Shown here piece by piece: positions 1 through 5,536 of a stretch of DNA of 9,369 nucleotides. Position numbers and translations under genes: made by a program. How positions within the stretch are numbered: position 1 is the first letter of the stretch; each line of letters starts with the position of its first letter. This DNA is from Methanothermococcus okinawensis. GTDB taxonomy: Archaea > AGJL01 > Methanococci > Methanococcales > Methanococcaceae. Below the pieces are notes generated by a model that worked only from the letters and a program-made list of their open reading frames with translations, was not told the origin of the DNA and did no database searches. The stretch covers positions 1 to 9,369 of the forward strand of contig DQVU01000002.1 in the NCBI GenBank assembly GCA_015661585.1. The letters are read 5' to 3'.

Positions 1-388
1 CTCTCTCTACCAACTCCTCCTCTTCCTTCATCCATCTGCTGTGGAAAGGGGCATTTGTAATATCTTCACCAATATGTTTTCGACCTATGAGGACGTTCTC
101 AAGGACTGTCATAGATTTTAAAGGCTCAGGGTTTTGAAAGGTCCTCACTATACCGTAGTTGTATATCTCGTTGGGTTCTCTGTTGGTTATGTCTTTATTT
201 TCAAATATAACTTTACCAGAATCCACTTTTAAAAACCCAGATATCGCATTTATAAGTGTGGATTTACCACTTCCATTGGGTCCCATAACCAAGGTTAGTT
301 TGTTCTTCTCAACCTCTATATTAACGTTGTCAAGGGCTTTCACTCCATCGAAGGATTTACATAGATTCTTAGTCTCTAAAAGAATCAT
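1..388 (-). CDS. livG: LivG-type ABC transporter ATP-binding protein (5' part only)
   Basis: This is the N-terminal part (about 129 residues) of an ABC ATPase of the branched-chain amino acid (LivG/HAAT) class; the rest runs off the left edge. The translation begins MILLETKNLCKSFDG and contains the Walker A motif GPNGSGKST, followed by the Q-loop region (GIVRTFQNPEPL). The RTFQ Q-loop and the following MTVLENVLIG are typical of LivG. It would energise uptake on the cytoplasmic side of a membrane permease pair outside the window. Two adjacent ATGs exist (391 and 388). The ribosome binding site GGTGAT at 397-392 touches the first, so the second, with about 3-4 nt spacing, is preferred. The substrate-binding protein lies upstream on the same strand, separated by an unusually long 446 bp gap. 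Family resemblance to M. jannaschii MJ1267 is from memory. Confidence 0.93.
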   Translation of the reverse strand, partial: MILLETKNLCKSFDGVKALDNVNIEVEKNKLTLVMGPNGSGKSTLINAISGFLKVDSGKVIFENKDITNREPNEIYNYGIVRTFQNPEPLKSMTVLENVLIGRKHIGEDITNAPFHSRWMKEEEELVER

Positions 389-408
389 CATATCACCTAA
401 AAAATTAT

Positions 409-428
409 AAAAATATTATAATAAACGA
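409..428 (-). promoter_or_regulatory. possible TATA-box region for livG
   Basis: On the minus strand this AT-only stretch contains TTTATTATA-like sequence just upstream of the livG ribosome binding site. A second T-rich candidate lies at about 440-454. Either would give a short leader. Assignment is by position and AT pattern only; nearly everything here is AT-rich, so it is weak. Confidence 0.2.
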
Positions 429-607
429 GTTAGGATTTAGAAAAAAATAAAAAGATAGATACGTTACATCGATCTTAGGAAACTAATTCTATTATTAAGA
501 GAATATCAAAGTGGTTATTGTGTTTAGTATAAATAATTTTACTTTTAATAAATAATATTAATTAATAGTTGTTAAAAAAAGAAAGTATAAACAGATATAT
601 TTACTTT

Positions 608-730
608 AGTGTTCAGAAAGATCCGGATATTTAATGGTTTTATTCATTTTTTTTAACTATTTTCATTAGGATTTTCATTATAATTGTTATTTCTATTATT
701 CTTTTAATCACTACTTTAATGGGAAGTAGG
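608..730 (-). repeat. dispersed intergenic repeat, copy 1 (fullest copy)
   Basis: Positions 608-666 match the reverse complement of 4819-4876 almost perfectly; I see only a shifted base around the ATCCGG segment and one T more in a T-run. The match resumes at 695-716, where 19 of 22 bases agree with the reverse complement of 4799-4820, after a stretch present only here. That extra stretch contains a doubled AATGAAAAT on the minus strand. The end at 719-730 (ATGGGAAGTAGG) is identical to 4995-5006, and TATAATTGTTATT near 680 recurs near 4960. Read on the minus strand the order is CCTACTTCCCAT block, AT-rich middle, TAAATATCC (633-625), then CTGAACACT (616-608). It lies downstream of, and in the same direction as, the substrate-binding protein gene. 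Confidence 0.85.
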
Positions 731-789
731 GTTAATTAATTATAATAAAATTATGTTGAATACCTAATAAAGAGCAGATACATTTAATA

Positions 790-833
790 CGGATTTATAA
801 AAATAATATTATAAATTATAAAAAAGAAATTAA
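790..833 (-). terminator. possible T-rich terminator after the substrate-binding protein gene
   Basis: Directly after the TAA stop at 837-835 the minus strand reads T-rich sequence with a run of six T and further T clusters. Oligo-T tracts terminate archaeal transcription. The general AT-richness lowers confidence. Confidence 0.3.
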
Positions 834-834
834 A

Positions 835-2076
835 TTATTCCCTCCACTCTACCTTCTTAGAATCGTATCTCCAAATACCTACTTTTATCCAGCCATCTTC
901 TGTAATCTTATATACAGCGTAATCTCCACTGGCCCTATCGTTGAATTCGTTCAGCACTATTTTTCCAGAAACTGGTTCTACACCGTATTCTCCATTGTTA
1001 TATTTTTGGACTACTTCCTTTATCTTCTCTGTCATGATGTCTGTATCGTACTTCCCATTGTTTGACTCAAGGGTTTCCACATAAGCCATAGTTAGTATCC
1101 ATAGGGTGTCGTAGGATATAAGACCGTAGGATGTTGGAGTACCTCCAAATCTCTCACTGTATCTATTGACATAATCCTGAGGACCTTCTGATTCAAAGAC
1201 TGTACTGTACATCCCAACCTTTGCTGTTTTATCCTTCAACTCCAATAGTTTGTCACTCTTTGCTATACCATCTGATCCTACCCACTTAACATCCAAGAGT
1301 ACTGAACCATCTGGGATCTGTGAGAACAGTGTTGCTCCTTCTTCAAATCCTATGAATACAACACCTACCTTATCCCTGCCCTTTGAATCAACAGCCTTTT
1401 TTATACCCTCTTCCAACTTAGTTATATAGGGAGACCAATCTGCAGGTGAGGGGTTACTTGGATAACCTATGTAATCGATAACATTTACATTATACCTTGG
1501 AAGGTTCTTTTTAGTTTCCTCTGAAAGTCCCTTACCCCAGGCGTCGTCTCTGTAGAGTATCACAACATCTGTTATACCTAGATCTGCCACTACGCTCGCT
1601 ATGGCCTCTCCCTGGAGGTTGTCACTTGCAACAAACCTGTACAGATATTTCTTCTGATCGGGGTTTGTTGCTCCTATCAGTGGAGGTAAGGCTGTAGATG
1701 AAGGAGATACGGCGATTATTTTATTGGAGAGTGTATAAGGCAGTACAGTTTTAACCTCACCACTGGACATTGGACCGATGAAGAGATTTACTTCGTTACC
1801 CTTTAAAAGTTGGATCTTCTGAAGAGCTAAATTGGGATCTAATTTTGTATCTTCTGTTAAGATCTCTATTTTATAAGGCATGTTGTTTTTCTTGAAGTAA
1901 TTCTCTATATCCTCTTTACCCAACTCCAAGTTGTTTTTGATATCTATTCCATAGGTAGATAAGGGACCAGAAAGATCCAACAGGGCTCCTATCTTTATTA
2001 CATTCTCCTCATTAGTACAACCTGCCATTAGAATAGCCAATATTATAATTCCTACTCCTACTATCTTTTTCCACAT
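835..2076 (-). CDS. ABC transporter substrate-binding lipoprotein, branched-chain amino acid type
   Basis: This 413-residue extracytoplasmic binding protein belongs to the Peripla_BP_6 / LivJ-like family. It starts with a lipoprotein signal: Lys3-Lys4, a hydrophobic segment (residues 5-17) and the lipobox LMAGC with the lipidation cysteine at Cys20, so the mature protein should be membrane-anchored outside the cell. The IGALLDLSGPLSTYG segment after the anchor is the characteristic first strand and ligand loop of the family, and DVVILYRDDAWGKG starts the second lobe. The length is normal for the family. It would deliver a ligand, perhaps an amino acid or another small amphipathic compound, to the Liv-type permease whose ATPase begins at 388. 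The start is supported by a GGTGG ribosome binding site about 6 nt upstream. The ligand cannot be told from the sequence. Confidence 0.93.
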   Translation of the reverse strand: MWKKIVGVGIIILAILMAGCTNEENVIKIGALLDLSGPLSTYGIDIKNNLELGKEDIENYFKKNNMPYKIEILTEDTKLDPNLALQKIQLLKGNEVNLFIGPMSSGEVKTVLPYTLSNKIIAVSPSSTALPPLIGATNPDQKKYLYRFVASDNLQGEAIASVVADLGITDVVILYRDDAWGKGLSEETKKNLPRYNVNVIDYIGYPSNPSPADWSPYITKLEEGIKKAVDSKGRDKVGVVFIGFEEGATLFSQIPDGSVLLDVKWVGSDGIAKSDKLLELKDKTAKVGMYSTVFESEGPQDYVNRYSERFGGTPTSYGLISYDTLWILTMAYVETLESNNGKYDTDIMTEKIKEVVQKYNNGEYGVEPVSGKIVLNEFNDRASGDYAVYKITEDGWIKVGIWRYDSKKVEWRE

Positions 2077-2129
2077 CCTACCACCCTAGGAAGGTATTTG
2101 CCGTATTTAGATTACTAAATATCATTTAA

Positions 2130-2142
2130 ATAGTATAAAAAC
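2130..2142 (-). promoter_or_regulatory. candidate TATA box for the substrate-binding protein gene
   Basis: On the minus strand the segment reads TTTTTATACTA, close to the archaeal TATA consensus. It lies about 55-65 nt upstream of the ATG at 2076, which would place transcription start near 2105-2110 and give a leader of about 30-35 nt. This is called from pattern and spacing only. Confidence 0.4.
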
Positions 2143-2164
2143 ATTACGTAATAAACATAATAAT

Positions 2165-2192
2165 ATCCTTAATAAAAAATATTACTAAAAAA
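2165..2192 (-). terminator. possible T-rich terminator of the 97-aa gene
   Basis: Two runs of six T occur on the minus strand within about 20 nt of the stop codon. This is consistent with an archaeal oligo-T terminator separating this gene from the downstream lipoprotein gene, which has its own promoter-like box. Confidence 0.35.
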
Positions 2193-2486
2193 TCACTCAT
2201 ACAACTCACATTTCAGAGAATATACTACAGTATCCTTTGGAAATAGGTTTTTAATTTTTTCTCTTATCTCTTTAAGTTCCCTCTCCTCAGGTTTATATTT
2301 TACCTCTTTATCTAAGGTAAATCCACATCTGTAATAACAGGTATCTCCAACAATCATTCCAATCTCTGGGAACTCTATAGATCTCACCGCTACATCTTCC
2401 CCAACGATCTCTACTATTCCCTCAAGTATCTTCTTGAAGTCTATTTTCTCTTTAGTGTAAAATACTCCATCTATCATTATCTTCAT
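2193..2486 (-). CDS. conserved-looking hypothetical protein, 97 aa
   Basis: This is an intact small acidic/basic soluble protein that I do not recognise. It has no signal peptide or membrane segment. It reads as a compact alpha/beta protein: MKIMIDGVFYTKEKIDF at the N-terminus, a central GDTCYYRCGF with two cysteines spaced C-x3-C, and a charged helix (KPEERELKEIREKIKNLF) near residues 65-82. Coding is supported by normal composition compared with the flanking AT-only DNA and by a purine-rich AAGGGGT ribosome binding site about 5 nt before the ATG. It is divergently placed from Fae-Hps (79 bp between starts) and followed by T-rich DNA, then the substrate-binding protein gene 116 bp downstream on the same strand. 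No function is proposed. Confidence 0.75.
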   Translation of the reverse strand: MKIMIDGVFYTKEKIDFKKILEGIVEIVGEDVAVRSIEFPEIGMIVGDTCYYRCGFTLDKEVKYKPEERELKEIREKIKNLFPKDTVVYSLKCELYE

Positions 2487-2565
2487 AATACCCCTTTAAT
2501 AAAAAATAATAATAAAGATAATAATAACTAATATTAATAAAAAATAATATCTAACGGGGACATTT

Positions 2566-3720
2566 ATGTTAAAGTTTGGTGAAGGAGTTCTTGGAAGAGA
2601 TATTATCGCCATCGTCAATGTAGTGCTAGGTAAGGGAGAAACAATAGACACCATATTCACCAATGCACTAACAAGGGTACCTACCCCTATCCTGGCAAAT
2701 CTAAGGGATAACCTTATAGTAAAGCCCTTAACTTTGGTAGTACCTAGGAATACCTTAAGTAGTGACATCCAGTGCAACCTCCTACATGGTCCTATACAGT
2801 GTGGAGTGGCAAAAGCTGTTGCAGATTTAGATCTCGATGAGGATCTGAAGTTGATAGTTACAGTCTCTGTACCAGACGTACCCTACACCAACCTAAATAA
2901 GAGAAAACTGTTCCAGTACTACTACGGTGCTACAAGGTTGGCTATAAACAGGGCTTTAAATGACTATCCATCAAAGGAGAAGATAAAGAAGGAGAAGTAC
3001 AGGGCACTACACCCACTAGTTGGCTTTAGGGATATAAGGTTGGAGAGACCTCCATATCTACAGGTTGCATTGGATGTACCCTCTATGGAGAATGTAGAGT
3101 ATGTACTGGAATCCCTCCCCCCAAGTGATAGGATAATAGTTGAGGCAGGTACTCCCCTTATTAAGAAGTACGGTATTGAGGTTGTGGAGCGTATAAGGGA
3201 GATATACGATGGTTTCATCGTTGCAGATCTGAAGACGTTAGATACTGGAAGGGTGGAGGTAAGGATGGCCTTTGAATCTACAGCAAATGCTGTGGTTTTA
3301 AGTGGTACTGCACCGAGGGAGACAATACTTAAGGGTATCCACGAGTGTGAGAGATGTGGTATTATGAGTTATTTGGATACCATAAACGTAAGGGATCCCT
3401 TCGCTCTATATAACTCTTTGGAGTTAAAGCCTGATGTCCTACTTCTACACAGGGCTATAGATGAGGAGGGTAGGGTTCCAATGAGGGAGTATAGGGAGGT
3501 TAAGAGAAGGGAGAAGCCTCTCCTCGGTATAGCGGGAGGAGTTACCTTGGACAACATAGAGGAGTTAAAGGAGAGATATCACATCATCGTCGTAGGTAGG
3601 GGGATCACAAAATCTAGGGATCCAGGTAGGGTTGCAAGGGCTATAGTGAATAAATTAGGGGATGATATTGATCAGTACAGGTTATACTTAGAGGAGGATG
3701 AGGATGTCCCTATTAGATAA
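2566..3720 (+). CDS. fae-hps: bifunctional Fae-Hps: formaldehyde-activating enzyme-like domain fused to 3-hexulose-6-phosphate synthase
   Basis: This 384-residue fusion is typical of methanogens. Residues 1 to about 160 form a Fae-like domain (FGEGVLGRD, FTNALT at 31-36, PNL/KP-like LIVKPLT). Residues about 163-384 form an Hps domain of the OMP-decarboxylase barrel superfamily: LQVALDVP (165-172), VEAGTPLI (192-199), the D-x-K-x-x-D motif at Asp221/Lys223/Asp226, GIAGGV (321-326) and VVGRGITKS (342-350). In archaea lacking the oxidative pentose phosphate route, Hps runs in reverse, splitting hexulose-6-phosphate to ribulose-5-phosphate plus formaldehyde, and Fae condenses formaldehyde with tetrahydromethanopterin. 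The position of the catalytic His of bacterial Fae appears to be Ile16 here, so true Fae activity is doubtful. The length agrees with M. jannaschii MJ1447 (from memory). The stop codon overlaps the start of cobT, implying co-translation. Confidence 0.95.
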   Translation: MLKFGEGVLGRDIIAIVNVVLGKGETIDTIFTNALTRVPTPILANLRDNLIVKPLTLVVPRNTLSSDIQCNLLHGPIQCGVAKAVADLDLDEDLKLIVTVSVPDVPYTNLNKRKLFQYYYGATRLAINRALNDYPSKEKIKKEKYRALHPLVGFRDIRLERPPYLQVALDVPSMENVEYVLESLPPSDRIIVEAGTPLIKKYGIEVVERIREIYDGFIVADLKTLDTGRVEVRMAFESTANAVVLSGTAPRETILKGIHECERCGIMSYLDTINVRDPFALYNSLELKPDVLLLHRAIDEEGRVPMREYREVKRREKPLLGIAGGVTLDNIEELKERYHIIVVGRGITKSRDPGRVARAIVNKLGDDIDQYRLYLEEDEDVPIR

Positions 3721-4804
3721 TATAATCTCCATTAACGATAATAACTTCCTAGAAAATATTAAAGGTAAAAAACCCCTCTTTATCTCTGTTATTTCTAACA
3801 TAGAGACAACAAAGTACATCCCTATATCCGGAGTTAACAGAAAAGTAATAGAATATACACCTGCTGCAGATATGGAGTTGGTGATACTTGGGAAGAGTGT
3901 CTCCCTTCCCTCTCCTCCAGTGGATGCTACCATGTGTCCAAGTCCTGCAACTATCACCAGGGCAAACGTCCATCTGAAGGATATCCCTGTCTTAACTGTA
4001 GATGCTGGGGCTGAGGTAAAACCGAAGATACCTCCCTCTACTTATATCATGGTGGATAGAAAACCTACTGGAGATATCTCCAAGGGCCTTGCAATGGAGA
4101 ACTCTAAAAAACTCTTTGAAGTTGGTAGGGAGTTAGGGAGGAAGTTGATGGTGGAAAGGGATTTTCAGGTTGCTATTATTGGAGAATGCGTACCTGGAGG
4201 TACAACCTCTGCCCTTGGGGTACTCTTAGGGTTGGGATACGATGCAGAGGATAAGGTAAGTTCTGGTTCTGTTAAAAACCCTAAGGAGTTGAAATTAAAG
4301 GTTGTTAGAGAAGGTTTAAAGAGGGCAAAATCCCAGGATGTATTCGATATACTCAATGCAGTTGGAGACAAGATGATGCCTGTGGTTGCAGGGATGGTAT
4401 TTTCACTGGTTAGGTGTAAAAGGTATATTATTTTAGGTGGAGGTACTCAGATGGCTTCAGTGCTTGCAGTTATAAAGGAGATAGATAGGAAGTATATAAA
4501 AGAAGGGATTTTAGATTCAGGTTATATCTCCATAGGCACTACAGAGTTTCTTTTAAGGGATAGGAATTCAGATATTAAAGGGTTAATAAAAGAGATAGAG
4601 GATAATATTCCATTATACGCCTCAAGGTTTTGCTATGAGAAATCTAAGATAGAGGGTTTAAGGGCTTACTGTAGAGGTGCTGTAAAAGAAGGTGTTGGTG
4701 CTGGAGGGATTTCGGTGTATTCTTATACGAATGGATTATCTCCCGATGATATCAGGGGATATGTTGAGAGAAATTACTGTAGGTGGTATAAGAGTGAAAA
4801 ATAG
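3704..4804 (+). CDS. cobT: archaeal-type nicotinate-nucleotide:benzimidazole phosphoribosyltransferase (CobT family)
   Basis: This 366-residue cytoplasmic enzyme belongs to the archaeal CobT family (formerly UPF0284/TIGR00303). It transfers ribose phosphate from nicotinate mononucleotide to a lower-ligand base, giving the alpha-ribazole phosphate needed for cobamides. Diagnostic segments are GECVPGGTTSAL (160-171), equivalent to the GxGNTTxA region of bacterial CobT, and KEGVGAGG near the C-terminus, whose Glu329 matches the catalytic Glu in the EGTGA motif of bacterial CobT. An ATG at 3698 is also open, but GGAGG at 3693-3697 abuts it. The ATG at 3704 has 6 nt spacing and is preferred. The start lies inside the end of fae-hps (17 nt overlap), so expression is probably translationally coupled. 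The stop codon lies within sequence resembling the dispersed repeat. Confidence 0.9.
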   Translation: MSLLDNIISINDNNFLENIKGKKPLFISVISNIETTKYIPISGVNRKVIEYTPAADMELVILGKSVSLPSPPVDATMCPSPATITRANVHLKDIPVLTVDAGAEVKPKIPPSTYIMVDRKPTGDISKGLAMENSKKLFEVGRELGRKLMVERDFQVAIIGECVPGGTTSALGVLLGLGYDAEDKVSSGSVKNPKELKLKVVREGLKRAKSQDVFDILNAVGDKMMPVVAGMVFSLVRCKRYIILGGGTQMASVLAVIKEIDRKYIKEGILDSGYISIGTTEFLLRDRNSDIKGLIKEIEDNIPLYASRFCYEKSKIEGLRAYCRGAVKEGVGAGGISVYSYTNGLSPDDIRGYVERNYCRWYKSEK

Positions 4805-4876
4805 CGATTAAAAGAATTATGAAAATAGTTAAAAAAATGAATAAAACCATTAAATATCCGGGATCTTCTGAACACT
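4799..4876 (+). repeat. dispersed intergenic repeat, copy 2
   Basis: This is an inverted copy of 608-716. The segment 4819-4876 matches the reverse complement of 608-666 over its whole length with only small indels, and 4799-4820 continues the match (19 of 22 bases) to 695-716. It includes ATAAAACC, the TATA-like TAAATATCC (4851-4859), and CTGAACACT (4868-4876). The left end covers the cobT stop codon. GGATCT (4861-4866) and AGATCC (4890-4895) could pair as a stem around the core. It points in the same direction as cobT. Confidence 0.85.
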
Positions 4877-4936
4877 TACATAGAGGTAGGAGATCCTATT
4901 GTAATATCAACAGTTGTATCATTTGGGATAATTAGA

Positions 4937-4970
4937 AGTTTTTTAATTTTTATTATTTTTATAATTGTTA
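4937..4970 (+). terminator. possible T-rich terminator downstream of cobT / repeat copy 2
   Basis: A run of six T followed by runs of five T appears about 60-90 nt after the repeat core and about 135 nt after the cobT stop. It could end the fae-hps-cobT transcript or a short transcript starting at copy 2. Confidence 0.3.
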
Positions 4971-5125
4971 TTATTTTTTAAACTATCACTTTTGATGGGA
5001 AGTAGGTAATCTGTAATCTCCTCAGACAAATAAATAACACCTTTGATGAAGTTTATAATGAGAGTCCTGTTAGGAGAATCACCTTCCTCCAGTGTCCAGA
5101 AGTATCTGAAGGAAATATTTATCTG
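4945..5125 (-). repeat. dispersed intergenic repeat, copy 3
   Basis: Read on the minus strand this has TAAATATTTCC (5121-5111), ACTTCTGGACACTGGAGGAAGG (core 5099-5091), about 85 bp of unmatched sequence, CCTACTTCCCATCAAAA (5006-4990) and then an A-rich stretch with ATAACAATTATA. The last two blocks match copy 1 (12-base identity at 719-730 and the ATAACAATTATA string). The core matches copy 4 over 13 bases (CTCCAGTGTCCAG on plus). Relative to copy 1 the order of the two blocks is swapped. Confidence 0.65.
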
Positions 5126-5229
5126 TTTTTTTTGATTTATAGTCAAGCACATAACATTCTTAAACTATAATAAAAATAAAAAAAATAATAAAAAAGAGTG
5201 TAAAAATCTTAAAAAGAAGGATTAACAAA

Positions 5230-5285
5230 AATCCTACCCTGTTTCTCCAGTGTCCAGTGTAAGCCAGAAGATACTGCAAGATTTT
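5230..5285 (-). repeat. dispersed intergenic repeat, copy 4 (diverged core)
   Basis: The plus-strand 13-mer CTCCAGTGTCCAG at 5245-5257 is identical to 5087-5099. On the minus strand the flank (AGTATCTTCTGG, then ACACTGGAG) matches copy 3 if a 10-base insertion of CTTACACTGG, which echoes the neighbouring TGG-ACAC-TGG pattern, is allowed. It is followed on the minus strand by T-rich DNA (about 5220-5165). Confidence 0.55.
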
Positions 5286-5475
5286 TTTATTTTTTACCTG
5301 TATTTGTCCGTTATTAAGTATCTAATCTTATTATCCCCATTATTTATGTTATTTTTTAGTATAAATGTTTTATTCTGGCTATAATTACACTTTATTTTAT
5401 TATTTTTACTATTTTTGTAATAATTATCCTTTTATTTAGGATTTTTAATGAAGTGTGTATTTGTAACTATATTTT

Positions 5476-5483
5476 TTTATATT
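5476..5483 (+). promoter_or_regulatory. candidate TATA box for the PP-loop/PUA gene
   Basis: TTTTATAT lies about 55 nt upstream of the chosen GTG start. This would give transcription start near 5505 and a leader of about 30 nt. The fit to the archaeal TATA consensus is good, but the surrounding DNA is nearly all A/T. Confidence 0.35.
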
Positions 5484-5536
5484 GTTATTTTTCCAATTAT
5501 TTTTTATTAACATATAATAATATAGTAGGTGAGCCT

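Larger units (their letters stand above)
411..834. other. long intergenic region between the substrate-binding protein gene and livG
   Basis: This 424 bp AT-rich stretch shows no credible gene in any frame. It holds a T-rich tract downstream of the substrate-binding protein gene (about 790-833, minus strand), the best copy of the dispersed repeat (608-730), and the probable livG promoter at its left end. A gap of this length inside what is normally a compact transporter operon is unusual. Confidence 0.8.
4805..5536. other. long AT-rich intergenic region between cobT and the PP-loop gene
   Basis: This is 732 bp without a convincing protein gene. It contains three blocks of the dispersed repeat (copy 2 on plus, copies 3 and 4 on minus), T-rich tracts near 4937-4970, and the putative promoter of the downstream gene. 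The part from 5285 to 5470 is mostly T-rich with no recognisable element. An open frame of 69 codons on the minus strand (4943-5152) coincides with copy 3. It ends in a low-complexity Asn/Lys tail and has no ribosome binding site. Confidence 0.75.

Noticed and set aside
159..410. Open frame of 83 codons on plus strand
   Set aside because: It is the antisense shadow of the livG coding sequence, which has a Walker A motif on the other strand.
1057..1068. TACTTCCCATTG inside the substrate-binding protein gene, resembling the repeat module
   Set aside because: Only about 10 bases match, it lies in a coding frame (GKYD), and no neighbouring repeat blocks accompany it. It is likely chance.
2487..2565. 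Cobalamin riboswitch or other regulatory RNA upstream of fae-hps-cobT, or upstream of the cobS operon
   Set aside because: The fae-hps leader is only 79 bp of A/T and the 7251-7371 region is similarly AT-rich. No B12-box-like sequence or structured GC-containing stem was seen.
2496..2777. Open frame of 93 codons on minus strand
   Set aside because: It is antisense to the start of fae-hps and ends in AT-only low-complexity sequence, with no family resemblance.
3688..3973. Two overlapping minus-strand frames across the fae-hps/cobT junction
   Set aside because: They are shadows of cobT; the plus-strand frame has clear CobT motifs.
608..4876. Insertion sequence with terminal inverted repeats formed by copies 1 and 2
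   Set aside because: The enclosed 4.2 kb carries ordinary metabolic and transport genes and no transposase, so copies 1 and 2 are better read as separate dispersed elements.
608..5285. CRISPR array
   Set aside because: The repeats are few, inverted, unevenly spaced and unequal in length, with no regular spacers and no cas genes.
5453..5536. 28-residue N-terminal extension of the PP-loop protein
   Set aside because: It is AT-only DNA giving a Tyr/Phe/Asn-rich peptide with no ribosome binding site. The GTG at 5537 has AGGTGA at proper spacing and directly precedes the zinc ribbon.
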